A DNA stretch of 35,797 nucleotides from assembly GCA_904379015.1 (NCBI GenBank), contig CAJFHG010000029.1:1-35797 (forward strand), in the 5' to 3' direction. How positions within the stretch are numbered: the first letter of the stretch is position 1; each line of letters starts with the position of its first letter. The DNA is from Candidatus Paralachnospira caecorum (GTDB taxonomy: Bacteria > Bacillota > Clostridia > Lachnospirales > Lachnospiraceae). This document shows positions 25,605 through 33,644 of the stretch, piece by piece. The position numbers were made by a program, and so were the translations under genes. Under the pieces are notes generated by a model, which did not search any database, was not told where the DNA came from, and saw only the letters and a program-made list of their open reading frames with translations.

Positions 25605-26036
25605 ATGGAAATCGAACGGAAATTTCTGATCAAAAGGCTGCCGGAAGATCTGGAGCAGTACCCCTGCCTGCTGATTGAACAGGCTTATCTCTGCACCAAT
25701 CCCGTCATCCGCGTCCGGCGGCAGAATGACGAATATTACATGACTTACAAAGGACAGGGGCTGATGGTCCGCGAAGAGTACAACCTGCCGCTGAATGAAG
25801 AGGCCTATCGCCATCTGAAGGCCAAGGCGGACGGCAGAACCATCGCCAAAAAGCGCTACCGCATTCCTTTCGGAGAATTTGTCATTGAACTGGATCTTTT
25901 TTCTTCCCCTGAGGGACTGATTCTGGCGGAAGTAGAATTTCCCACAGAAGAAGCGGCCCTCTCCTTCTCGCCGCCGGAATGGTTTTCCGAAGACGTGACC
26001 GGAGACAGCCGCTATCACAACAGCAATATGATCTGA
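25605..26036 (+). CDS. CYTH domain protein
   Basis: 143 aa. The CYTH superfamily handles triphosphorylated substrates (inorganic tripolyphosphate, thiamine triphosphate or ATP) in a metal-dependent tunnel. The ExExK signature is at the very N-terminus (MEIERKFLI, E2-E4-K6), followed by RVRR (35-38), alternating charged strands, and VIELDLF and LAEVEF with acidic metal ligands. It is shorter than most bacterial members but complete at both ends. The substrate cannot be assigned. The ribosome binding site is weak (AAAGG, about 11 bases upstream). Confidence 0.9.
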   Translation: MEIERKFLIKRLPEDLEQYPCLLIEQAYLCTNPVIRVRRQNDEYYMTYKGQGLMVREEYNLPLNEEAYRHLKAKADGRTIAKKRYRIPFGEFVIELDLFSSPEGLILAEVEFPTEEAALSFSPPEWFSEDVTGDSRYHNSNMI

Positions 26037-26070
26037 CGGCAGGGGAATGATCCCCCCTGCCGCCCGGTTT
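26037..26070 (+). terminator. terminator after the CYTH gene
   Basis: CGGCAGGGG (26037-26045) and CCCCTGCCG (26054-26062) form a 9-bp stem directly after the stop codon. A T-rich tail (TTTTCGTTTTATT) follows five bases later on the plus strand. Confidence 0.7.
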
Positions 26071-26075
26071 TCGTT

Positions 26076-27191
26076 TTATTCATTTACAAAGGATACCACT
26101 TTGCTGTATCCGCCGGGAAGCGGCTCGATCAGCACGCCGTACTGCTCACTTCTGGCATGAACGCACATGCCCTCTCCCACATACATGACAACATGATAAA
26201 TCCTGCCCTGCTCATCCGCGTAAAACACCAGATCACCGGGCTGCATCCGGGAAACGTCAACCTCTGTGCCGTTCACCGCCTGCTGCCTCGTGGTCCTTCC
26301 GATGGAAATCCCGAACTTCTCGTAAACTCTCATGGTGAGTCCGGAACAATCCACGCCCTTTTCCAGACTGGTACCGCCCCATACATAGGACAGTCCCGCA
26401 TAGCTCTGGGCCTCTGCCACGATCGCGGCACGCAGCGGCGTGGTCTCAGGCGTCACCGCGCTGTATACCACAGCCTGCCGGGCCTGGGCCTCTGCCTGGG
26501 CCGCCAGCGCCGCCTGCTGTTCCTGCCAGTCCGCCCGGTCGGATGCCAGCTGGGATTCCATCTCCGGCAGATCTGCCGCCAGAAGCTCCGCTTCCCTGGC
26601 TGCCTTTTCTTCCTCTGAGATCAGGGTCAGCTCACACTGCTCACCGTCTACAAATCCCAGGCCGTCCAGCTCCAGAAGGCCGTTCCACACGCACAGCACG
26701 TTGTAAAGCTCCCCTGTGGGACCATCCTGGGTCTTCCCATAATTCTTCTCCGTCGTCTGATAGATGGTCGCTTCTGTATTTTCCTTTATATCCGCGTAAA
26801 TCCGGCCCGTGGCCATCAGATAATCCTGCAGTGCCTGTCCGTGGAGAAAATAATCATATTTCGTATAGCCCGTCGCCCCTTCGCCGAGGCTCACCCGGTA
26901 CCACAGCTCCGTTCCGTCTTCGGTCTCTTTGTCTCCGGGAACCACCTGGATGCTCTCCAGCACCTGTCCGGGATAAATCTCCGCCACAATCTCACTGTCA
27001 AGCCTGGGCTCCTTCCGTACATTCACACATTCCCCCGCCGACACGATAAATTTGTCAAACGCGCGGGAGTACTGCTCCTCCGCGCTGGCCGGCACCATCA
27101 TTCCGACAATCAGGGCCGCCGCCGTCAAAATCCCCAATGTGCGTCTCAGTCTGTTCTTTACTTTCTGTCCCCATTCTGTCATTGTTTCCAT
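26076..27191 (-). CDS. exported NlpC/P60 cell-wall hydrolase with SH3 domains
   Basis: 371 aa. A signal peptide (residues 1-37, basic start, hydrophobic 19-33, cleavage after ASA) leads to a bacterial SH3-like region (about 46-115), a second possible SH3-like part (about 128-190), a Glu/Ala-rich coiled coil (192-240) and a C-terminal NlpC/P60 peptidase domain (255-371). Catalytic residues are C282 (GVDCSGL), H333 (YHVVMYVG) and a polar residue near H345. It probably cleaves stem peptides of peptidoglycan outside the cell. The start may be the ATG at 27191 or 27182; the GAAGG upstream fits either. It follows the spoIIQ-like gene beyond a strong terminator, so it is a separate unit. Confidence 0.92.
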   Translation of the reverse strand: METMTEWGQKVKNRLRRTLGILTAAALIVGMMVPASAEEQYSRAFDKFIVSAGECVNVRKEPRLDSEIVAEIYPGQVLESIQVVPGDKETEDGTELWYRVSLGEGATGYTKYDYFLHGQALQDYLMATGRIYADIKENTEATIYQTTEKNYGKTQDGPTGELYNVLCVWNGLLELDGLGFVDGEQCELTLISEEEKAAREAELLAADLPEMESQLASDRADWQEQQAALAAQAEAQARQAVVYSAVTPETTPLRAAIVAEAQSYAGLSYVWGGTSLEKGVDCSGLTMRVYEKFGISIGRTTRQQAVNGTEVDVSRMQPGDLVFYADEQGRIYHVVMYVGEGMCVHARSEQYGVLIEPLPGGYSKVVSFVNE

Positions 27192-27253
27192 TCCCGCCTT
27201 CTCTCTTTTTCCGCAGCAGATGAACGGCCGCTCCGGACATCTTCGCGAAAAAC

Positions 27254-27289
27254 AAAATCCATGATAAATTATATTTTATCATGGATTTT
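27254..27289 (-). terminator. terminator after the spoIIQ-like gene
   Basis: A perfect 15-bp stem, 27254-27268 with 27275-27289 (arms AAAATCCATGATAAA), with a 6-base loop. On the minus strand it is followed by GTTTTTCG. Confidence 0.85.
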
Positions 27290-27296
27290 TCGTCAT
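27268..27296 (-). promoter_or_regulatory. possible promoter of the NlpC/P60 gene inside the terminator
   Basis: On the minus strand ATGACG (27291-27296), 17 bases, perfect TATAAT (27268-27273); the -10 lies in the loop of the terminator hairpin. No better promoter is seen before the gene. This is an inference. Confidence 0.4.
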
Positions 27297-27352
27297 TACA
27301 ACCAGATTTCCTATTTGCAAATGAAAATATCTGGTAATTTTTATCAAGTTTT

Positions 27353-28138
27353 TTATTCCTGGGCATAGTCTGTATAATCCAGAGGATCAATGGGCGCTCC
27401 GTCCTTTGTCATCTGAAAATACAGATTGGCGCCCTCCACCACATAATATTTGGTCGGCTCCGCCAGAGTGCCGATCACCGCGCCGGATTCCACATAGTCT
27501 CCCGGGTTCAGCGTGATCTCATTGAGCTGCCCGCATGTGACCTCATAGGAATTCCCCAGATCCAGCGTGATATAATTTCCCAGCTCTTCATTGGATCCCA
27601 CCACCTTCACAATTCCGTCAGCGGCCGCCCTGACCTCTGTTCCCGCCGCTCCCTGAATCAGAACAGCCGGACTGCATTTATATTCCTCCAGTGTGGGAAA
27701 ATAAACCGTATGATCCATGGAATACTCCATGATCACATTGCCCTCGATGGGCCAGATCAGCCTGTCCGCCTCGCTGAAGCTCACTGACTGCACCTGATCC
27801 GCGGCTGCCGGCGCCTCAGAGGGAAGCTCCATCTGTTCCGCCTCCTCACTGGAAGGTTCTTCGCTGTTCTGTCCGGCGCTGCCGTCCGAACCGGCCTGCG
27901 CGTTGTCCGTTTCCTCTGTCTGTGTGTGTTCTCCGGCTTCTGCCGTTTCTTCCTCTGTTCCCTTCGTTTCCTCGTCATTCCACAGGAGTTCCTGGGAAGG
28001 ATCCGTCAGTTCCATATACTGATGTGTTCCATCCTCTTCCTTCCTGTCCGTCCCCTGCCATACCAGAACACCGGCAATGGCGGTCACAGTCACAAGACAC
28101 CCCAGCAGTATGACCAGCAATCCTTGCTTCTTTTTCAC
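27353..28138 (-). CDS. spoIIQ: SpoIIQ-like protein with degenerate LytM/M23 domain
   Basis: 261 aa. One N-terminal membrane segment (about 6-28), an acidic Ser/Glu/Thr-rich linker (35-115) and a LytM/M23 fold (about 125-250). The zinc ligands of active M23 peptidases are lost: the HxGxD position reads S156...L160, and the HxH position reads N238-L-Y240. It probably acts as a structural channel partner during engulfment rather than as an enzyme. Position right after spoIID supports the assignment. The start is GTG at 28138, because an earlier in-frame GTG (28147) lies inside the GAGGTG ribosome binding site. Confidence 0.8.
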   Translation of the reverse strand: MKKKQGLLVILLGCLVTVTAIAGVLVWQGTDRKEEDGTHQYMELTDPSQELLWNDEETKGTEEETAEAGEHTQTEETDNAQAGSDGSAGQNSEEPSSEEAEQMELPSEAPAAADQVQSVSFSEADRLIWPIEGNVIMEYSMDHTVYFPTLEEYKCSPAVLIQGAAGTEVRAAADGIVKVVGSNEELGNYITLDLGNSYEVTCGQLNEITLNPGDYVESGAVIGTLAEPTKYYVVEGANLYFQMTKDGAPIDPLDYTDYAQE

Positions 28139-28178
28139 GATAATCACCTCGGTATTAGTCTTGCCCGATTACCGTGTC

Positions 28179-29099
28179 CTATTCAAAAAAAGCAATGGTA
28201 ATATTTTTATAATAATATGAGAGGATGGCCGCCGCGTCCTGTCCTTCTGCCGCCAGCTTGTTGGCGCCCCACTGGCTGAGTCCGTATCCGTGGCCAGAGC
28301 CCTTGTCAACAAATTTCAGTCCTGTTTCCGTCCTGGAAACCGAAAACGCCGGCGAAGGCAGCCCCAGCGCCGCCGCGGTCTCATCTCCGCTGTACTCCTC
28401 CGTCCCCGCCATAACAGTCTGCACATATCCCGCCTCATCCCTGGATACGATCTGAATGTTCATGGCTTCCTCCTCAGTGAGGGACTGGCCCCGCAGGGCT
28501 CCGATGGCAGAGACCAGTTCTGACGGCCGGAATTCCCGGATCGTCACATATCCGTCCATATCGACATCCTGGTTGCTGTCTGTACTGGCCAGATAGGGGA
28601 ATTCTTCTCCCGCGGCCCGGGTCATGCCCGCGCTGGCCCGATGGAACATGGCGTCGATCAGCTGTCCTTCATAAAACAGCACCTGCCCTGCCGTTTCCTG
28701 TCCGGCCCTGCTGAATTTTTCCTGATACTCGGCGAACTGCTCTCCCCAGGCTTCCTCCCGGTCTGCCGTATCCCAATATCCGCAGGAAAAGGCCTGACTG
28801 TCCATCACATCGGCGTCTCCCATGGTCTTATACAGATATGTGCGGACGATGATCATCTGCGCCTTAACGGCTTCTTCCTCATAATCACCGGGAATCTGGG
28901 ACGCCGCCGCCCCGACCGCATACGCCTCCAGATCGATCTCCGTCACTCCGAATTCATCTTCCACGCGGATCCGTTTCCCGCTTTCTGCCTGCTCCTCCTG
29001 CTCCCGCACAAAGGTTCCCGTCATGAACAGGGTCACGATGTAAGGAAATAAAAGCAGGAGGAGGATTCCTCCCGCTGCCATGGCCAGATTTCGTTTCAT
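28179..29099 (-). CDS. spoIID: stage II sporulation protein D
   Basis: 306 aa. A membrane-anchored lytic transglycosylase needed for engulfment of the forespore. One N-terminal membrane segment (about 6-27), then the SpoIID domain with the catalytic glutamate E76 in EEEAVKAQ and conserved GHGYGLSQWGA near the C-terminus. The ribosome binding site is poor (AGGCAGATC), unlike its neighbours. It is followed after 40 bases by the spoIIQ-like gene, as in other spore formers. A sporulation-sigma promoter is expected; a weak candidate lies at 29134-29163. Confidence 0.93.
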   Translation of the reverse strand: MKRNLAMAAGGILLLLLFPYIVTLFMTGTFVREQEEQAESGKRIRVEDEFGVTEIDLEAYAVGAAASQIPGDYEEEAVKAQMIIVRTYLYKTMGDADVMDSQAFSCGYWDTADREEAWGEQFAEYQEKFSRAGQETAGQVLFYEGQLIDAMFHRASAGMTRAAGEEFPYLASTDSNQDVDMDGYVTIREFRPSELVSAIGALRGQSLTEEEAMNIQIVSRDEAGYVQTVMAGTEEYSGDETAAALGLPSPAFSVSRTETGLKFVDKGSGHGYGLSQWGANKLAAEGQDAAAILSYYYKNITIAFFE

Positions 29100-29133
29100 A
29101 TCAAGATCTGCCTGCCTGTCTTGCCCTTATCAA

Positions 29134-29163
29134 AGTATACGCGGAAAAACCGCGTTCTATGAC
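29134..29163 (-). promoter_or_regulatory. tentative spoIID promoter region with palindrome
   Basis: On the minus strand GTCATA (29158-29163), 16 bases, CGTATACT (29134-29141). This is only loosely like a sigma-E promoter. The spacer contains CGCGG, five A, CCGCG (29140-29154, plus-strand reading), an inverted repeat. Confidence 0.3.
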
Positions 29164-29191
29164 ATTTCTTTTGAAAGGCCTCAGTCCGCGG

Positions 29192-29917
29192 TTACCGGAC
29201 GCGCCCGATGGCCATGCTGAGCAGAAACACCTTCTCCGCCCCTGCCTCCAGAAGCGCTTCTGTGCAGGCCTGGGCCGTGGCTCCCGTGGTGTAGATGTCA
29301 TCGACCAGAAAAACGGTTCCCAGATCTTCTCCCCGTTTCACCGCCGCAAATGCCTTCTTTTCATTTTTCTGGCGCTCCGCAAATCCCAGCTTTTTCTGCG
29401 CTCTGGTATTTTCTGTCCGGATGATCAGATCCTTCCTTACGGGAATCCGCAGCCGCTTTCCCAGCTCTCCGGCCAGAAGCTCGGCCTGATTGTATCCCCG
29501 CTCCCGTCTCCTTTTTTTATGGATCGGAACCGGCACCAGGCTTCTTCCTCCCATCCGCAGGATCTGCCTGCCGTGTCTCTTTGCCATTTCCTCTGCCAGA
29601 AATCCGGCATATTCTCTTCTGTTCTGGTATTTGAACTGCCACATGAGCGTTCTCGCCGCATCATTGTAATTGAGCAGGGCGATCCCGCCGGAAAAGCTTC
29701 TGTTCAGTCTGGCGCAGTCCGGACAGTACTCGGGCGCGGACCACCGGTCTCCCGCATCCAGCTCCTTTCCGCAGCCCATACAGGCCGGCTGGCGGACATA
29801 TGACAGTTTTCCTTCGCAGCCGCCGCAGAGGCCCTTCCTGCCGTAGGGAAGCACCTCGCCGCAGACAGGACAGCTGCAGGGATAGATCAGATCCAGAATA
29901 CTCAAAAACCGCTTCAC
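29192..29917 (-). CDS. comF: ComF family phosphoribosyltransferase-like protein
   Basis: 241 aa. Related to the competence protein ComF. Cys pairs C16/C19, C31/C34, C46/C49 and C65/C68 form two N-terminal zinc ribbons, followed by a type I phosphoribosyltransferase fold with PRPP loop VFLVDDIYTTGAT (202-214). The molecular role (DNA uptake or recombination) is not settled. The start is GTG at 29917, overlapping the recD2 stop (GTGA, 4 bases), so translation is coupled to that helicase. The pairing of recD2 and comF suggests a shared role in handling single-stranded DNA. Confidence 0.9.
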   Translation of the reverse strand: MKRFLSILDLIYPCSCPVCGEVLPYGRKGLCGGCEGKLSYVRQPACMGCGKELDAGDRWSAPEYCPDCARLNRSFSGGIALLNYNDAARTLMWQFKYQNRREYAGFLAEEMAKRHGRQILRMGGRSLVPVPIHKKRRRERGYNQAELLAGELGKRLRIPVRKDLIIRTENTRAQKKLGFAERQKNEKKAFAAVKRGEDLGTVFLVDDIYTTGATAQACTEALLEAGAEKVFLLSMAIGRVR

Positions 29918-32133
29918 CGCTCTTTCATTTCTTCCAGGCGCCTGTCCAGACTGGAATAGCGCCGTTTCTCCGACTCATTTTCGATCATAGCCTGAAAGGT
30001 CTCCGGCAGGCCCACGATACACACGCAGGTCTTTGCCCTGGTCACCGCCGTATAAAGGAGGTTCCGCGTCATCAGCAGGCGGGGGCCGGAAAGCAGAGGG
30101 ATCACCACCGCCGGGTATTCGCTGCCCTGGGCCTTGTGGATGGTGATGGCGTACGCCAGCTCCAGCTCCTCCAGTTCGCTGAAATCATAAACCGCGATCC
30201 TGCCCTCGTCAAACTCCACTGTGACTTCCTCCGCGAAGGCGTTGATCCCGCGGATGATCCCAATGTCTCCGTTGAACACGCCTGCTCCCGACTCTGTCAC
30301 GATTCCGTACCTGCTCCTGATCTCCCATTCCCGCTGATAATTGTTTTTGATCTGCATGACCTTGTCGCCCTCCCGGAATACTCCCAGGGCATATTCCTTC
30401 TCCGCCTTCTTTTCATCCGGCGGATTCAGGAATTCCTGAAGGATCCGGTTGAGGCGCTCCACTCCCAGCGCCCCCTTCCTCATGGGCGTGATCACCTGAA
30501 TCTCAAACATGGGCACCTGCAGATAATCCGGGAGCTTTTTGATGATCAGTCCCAGCGCCGCGTTGATGACGGAATTGGCGTCCTGCCGCTTCACGAACAG
30601 AAAGTCCCGGCTTTTCGCGTTCACATCTACCGCTTCTCCCCGGTTGATCTTATGGGCGTTGAGGATGATGTCGCTGGCGGCCGCCTGACGGAAAATCCTG
30701 GTCAGCCGGACCACATGGAAGCAGCCGGACTGGATCAGATCCTTCAGTACATTTCCGGGACCCACGCTGGGAAGCTGGTCCCTGTCTCCCACCAGGATCA
30801 GCCGTGTTCCTACCGCCACGGCTTCCAGAAGGCACTGCATCAGCTGGATATCCACCATGGACATTTCATCGATGATGATCACATCCGCCTCCAGCGGGTT
30901 TGCCCGGTTCCTGGAAAAATGGGCTTCGGCAGAGCCTTCCTCCTGCAGGCCCGTCAGTTCCAGCATCCGATGGATGGTCCTTGCTTCCCGTCCGGTGGCC
31001 TCCGACATCCGCTTGGCCGCTCTGCCCGTAGGCGCCCCCAGATCCACTGTCATGCCCTCCATCTCAAAAAACCGGATCAGGGCCGTGATCGCGGTGGTCT
31101 TTCCGGTTCCGGGGCCGCCGGTGATCACCAGGACTCCGTGCCTGGCCGCCTCCAGAACCGCTTCCCGCTGATGCTCATCCAGGACAAGTTTCCCTTCCGT
31201 CTCAATGCGGCGGATCATGGACAGCGCTTCTCCCTCTTCCACCGCCCAGACAGAATCCAGTTCGAGAAGCTGCCTCGCCACGCTCATCTCCATATAATAA
31301 TATTTTGCCGCGTAAACAAGCACCTGATCCTCTTCTTTTTTGACCACCAGCCGCTTGTCCATGACCAGATCCATGATCTGGTCTTCTATGGAATCCAGCT
31401 CCACTCCCAGCAGCGTGCTGGTTCCCTTCAGGAGTTCCTCCATGGGAAGATAGGTATGTCCGTTGGTCATGGCCTGCAGCAGCGTATACAGGATCCCGCT
31501 GCGGATCCGGTAATCGGAATCGGCCCGGATCCCGGCCTTTTCCGCAATCTCATCTGCTATCTTAAACCCTACGCCGGCAATGTCGTCAGCCAGCCGGTAC
31601 GGATTTTTTTCTATGACAGAATACAGCTCCGTTCCATATTCTTTATAGATTTTGGCTGCCAGGTTCAGAGAAATGCCGTATCTCTGGAGGAACACCATCG
31701 CCTGCCGCATATCCCGCTTTTCGGCGGCCTGGCTGCCCAGCTCCAGGGCCATCCGGCTGCTGATGCCCCTGACCTCGGCCAGCCGCTCCGGCTCCTCCTC
31801 CAGAATGCGGAAGGTATCCTCGCCGAATTTCTTTACAATACGGGCAGCCAGGGCGGCGCCGATCCCCTTGAGCGCTCCGGAAGCCAGATACCGCTCTATG
31901 GAAAGCGTATCCTCGGGAACGCTGCTCTGATAAGCTTCTACTGCCAGCTGCTCCCCGTAGACCGGATGTTTCTTCAGCGTCCCGCTGGCCTTGATATATT
32001 CGCCCTCTTCCAGCATCGGAAGGATTCCGACGATGGTCTTTTCCTCTCCGCCGCCGAAAAGCTCCGCCACCGTATAGCCGTTCTCGTCGTTGCGGAATAC
32101 AATTTTATTCACATAGCCCGACATGGTATCCAT
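29914..32133 (-). CDS. recD2: RecD2-type DNA helicase
   Basis: 739 aa. A superfamily 1B 5'-3' helicase of the RecD/TraA type, working without RecBC. An N-terminal OB-like part (1-75), a tandem helix-hairpin-helix region (about 85-205), then the motor with Walker A GGPGTGKTT (339-347), Walker B VIIIDEMSMVD (418-428), motif GDRDQLPSVGPG (449-460) and a C-terminal TIHKAQGSEYP motif (UvrD_C_2). All helicase motifs are intact. The ATG at 32133 has AAGGA 11 bases upstream; a second ATG lies three codons later. It lies 171 bases after mreB/mbl, past a weak terminator-like hairpin. Confidence 0.95.
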   Translation of the reverse strand: MDTMSGYVNKIVFRNDENGYTVAELFGGGEEKTIVGILPMLEEGEYIKASGTLKKHPVYGEQLAVEAYQSSVPEDTLSIERYLASGALKGIGAALAARIVKKFGEDTFRILEEEPERLAEVRGISSRMALELGSQAAEKRDMRQAMVFLQRYGISLNLAAKIYKEYGTELYSVIEKNPYRLADDIAGVGFKIADEIAEKAGIRADSDYRIRSGILYTLLQAMTNGHTYLPMEELLKGTSTLLGVELDSIEDQIMDLVMDKRLVVKKEEDQVLVYAAKYYYMEMSVARQLLELDSVWAVEEGEALSMIRRIETEGKLVLDEHQREAVLEAARHGVLVITGGPGTGKTTAITALIRFFEMEGMTVDLGAPTGRAAKRMSEATGREARTIHRMLELTGLQEEGSAEAHFSRNRANPLEADVIIIDEMSMVDIQLMQCLLEAVAVGTRLILVGDRDQLPSVGPGNVLKDLIQSGCFHVVRLTRIFRQAAASDIILNAHKINRGEAVDVNAKSRDFLFVKRQDANSVINAALGLIIKKLPDYLQVPMFEIQVITPMRKGALGVERLNRILQEFLNPPDEKKAEKEYALGVFREGDKVMQIKNNYQREWEIRSRYGIVTESGAGVFNGDIGIIRGINAFAEEVTVEFDEGRIAVYDFSELEELELAYAITIHKAQGSEYPAVVIPLLSGPRLLMTRNLLYTAVTRAKTCVCIVGLPETFQAMIENESEKRRYSSLDRRLEEMKER

Positions 32134-32269
32134 CCGGTTTCGCGTCCTTTCTTTTTATCCTATCAGTCCCGCCATAAAATGCCATACAGGCCATTGCCGT
32201 GATACAACGAAAGAGGCCGCAAAAGCCCGCAGCTTTCAACAGCCCCTGAAATCGTCTCTGAAATTCATT

Positions 32270-32293
32270 CCCGCGGGCCGTGAGCCCGGCGGG
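32270..32293 (-). repeat. GC hairpin after mreB/mbl
   Basis: On the minus strand CCCG-C-CGGGC pairs with GCCCGCGGG (one bulged C, 5-base loop), 12 bases after the stop codon. Only a weak T-content follows (AATGAATTTC), so it is a partial terminator at best. Confidence 0.5.
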
Positions 32294-32304
32294 CACCGGA
32301 TTTT

Positions 32305-33309
32305 TTATTCCGGCTCCTTCTCTCTCTGGCCATGCATGAATTCAATGAATTTCCCTGTACCGATGGCCACCGCCGTGAGCGGCTCTTCCGCGATCACCGT
32401 GTTGATCCCGGTCTTTTCTTCGATCAGGGCGTCCAGACCGCTCAGCAGACTGCCGCCTCCGGTCATAACGATTCCCCTGTCATACACGTCCGCCGCCAGT
32501 TCGGGCGGAGTCCTCTCCAGAACATTGTGTACCGCATCCACGATCTGCATGGCAGGCTCGCGGAGCGCCTCCAGTGTCTCATCAGACGTAATGGTGATGG
32601 TCTTGGGAAGTCCTGTCACCAGATTCCGTCCGCGGACATCCATCGCCACCAGCTCCGGACGCTTGTAAGCGCATCCGATCTGGATCTTGATCTCTTCTGC
32701 CGTTCTCTCACCGATCAGAAGATTGTGCTTCTTTCTCATAAAGCGGACGATCGCCTCGTCAAAGTCATCGCCGGCCACCTTCACAGAAGTGCTCACAACC
32801 GTGCCGCCCAGGGAAATCACCGCGATATCCGCCGTACCGCCGCCGATATCCACGATCATATTTCCGCATGCCTTGGAAATGTCAATGCCTGACCCGATGG
32901 CTGCCGCCACAGGCTCCTCAATGATGGATACCTCTCTGGCACCTGCCTGATAGGTCGCGTCCTCCACTGCCTTCTTTTCCACTTCTGTCGCCCCGCTGGG
33001 GATGCAGACGCTGATTCTCGGCTTGCGGAGCGTCTTCTTGCCCAGCGCCTTGCGGATAAAATATTTGAGCATCTTTTCCGTCACGGTATAGTCAGAAATC
33101 ACACCCTGGCGCAGCGGTCTCACCGCCACGATGTTGCCCGGAGTCCTTCCGATCATCAGACGCGCTTCCTCACCAATGGCCTTGATCTGATTGGTATCTC
33201 TGTCGAAGGCCACTACAGAAGGCTCCTTCAGCACAACGCCCTTTCCTTTTATATACACCAGAATGCTGGCTGTACCCAAGTCAATTCCAATATCAGTTGA
33301 CAGTAACAT
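32305..33309 (-). CDS. mbl: MreB/Mbl actin-like cell-shape protein
   Basis: 334 aa, a standard length. A membrane-associated actin homologue guiding cell-wall synthesis. Phosphate 1 motif IDLGTASILVYIKGKG (9-24), phosphate 2 motif DIGGGTADIAVI (about 154-165), connect motif EEPVAAAIGSGID and the adenosine motif MTGGGSLLSG are all present. The proximity of spoIID and spoIIQ fits Mbl (in Bacillus subtilis mbl lies near spoIID-spoIIQ), but MreB cannot be excluded. The ATG at 33309 has AGGAGG upstream. It has its own promoter at 33500-33527 and a long leader of about 184 bases. Confidence 0.92.
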   Translation of the reverse strand: MLLSTDIGIDLGTASILVYIKGKGVVLKEPSVVAFDRDTNQIKAIGEEARLMIGRTPGNIVAVRPLRQGVISDYTVTEKMLKYFIRKALGKKTLRKPRISVCIPSGATEVEKKAVEDATYQAGAREVSIIEEPVAAAIGSGIDISKACGNMIVDIGGGTADIAVISLGGTVVSTSVKVAGDDFDEAIVRFMRKKHNLLIGERTAEEIKIQIGCAYKRPELVAMDVRGRNLVTGLPKTITITSDETLEALREPAMQIVDAVHNVLERTPPELAADVYDRGIVMTGGGSLLSGLDALIEEKTGINTVIAEEPLTAVAIGTGKFIEFMHGQREKEPE

Positions 33310-33453
33310 CTTTGTTTCCTCCTATGCTTTTCCAAAACTGCCTGTTTCACAATGCTTCCATCTATCTGCTTCACCGGTATGCAACAAACATACTGTGTCT
33401 TCGTCCTGCGCCGGTCCGGACCTGTCCGCCGCTCAAAACCGCGGCTCCGGATG

Positions 33454-33483
33454 CCAGGCTATACAAACCCTGAGTATACAAAC
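33454..33483. repeat. two tandem 15-bp direct repeats in the mreB/mbl leader
   Basis: CCAGGCTATACAAAC (33454-33468) directly followed by CCTGAGTATACAAAC (33469-33483), 12 of 15 identical. They lie about 10 to 40 bases after the predicted start point and could be a regulator site or an RNA element. Confidence 0.6.
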
Positions 33484-33499
33484 CATGTCAATCCTTTAT

Positions 33500-33527
33500 A
33501 TTATAAACAATTTTTGCAGTTTTTCAA
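33500..33527 (-). promoter_or_regulatory. sigma-A promoter of mreB/mbl
   Basis: On the minus strand TTGAAA (33522-33527), 16 bases, perfect TATAAT (33500-33505). Start point predicted near 33493. Confidence 0.7.
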
Positions 33528-33632
33528 TTCCCTTTTTGCAGATCATGGGAATTTTTGTGTTTTCCTAAATATTCTTTTAGGTTTTTAATATTTTTTTCAC
33601 AGACTGAACATATTTTAGTCACATTTTCTCTT

Positions 33633-33638
33633 TATACT
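33633..33638 (+). promoter_or_regulatory. -10 element of the putative small RNA
   Basis: TATACT on the plus strand, seven bases before the first hairpin. No good -35 is seen at the right distance, so the promoter may be weak or use an activator or another sigma factor. Confidence 0.4.
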
Positions 33639-33644
33639 AAAGAC

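Larger units (their letters stand above)
33310..33644. other. leader and upstream region of mreB/mbl
   Basis: No gene seen. From right to left: an AT-rich stretch (33560-33640), the promoter at 33500-33527, tandem 15-bp repeats (33454-33483), and a GC-rich stem (TCCGGA...GCCGC with GCGGCTCCGGA, 33415-33451) in the transcribed leader. Confidence 0.6.

Noticed and set aside
29800-32202. 800-codon plus-strand frame opposite recD2
   Set aside because: Antisense to a complete helicase with all motifs; long only because of the GC-rich third positions of recD2.
33565-33600. CCTAAA/TTTAGG hairpin with T-rich tail on the plus strand
   Set aside because: Only six weak pairs in a strongly AT-rich stretch, and no plus-strand gene before it.
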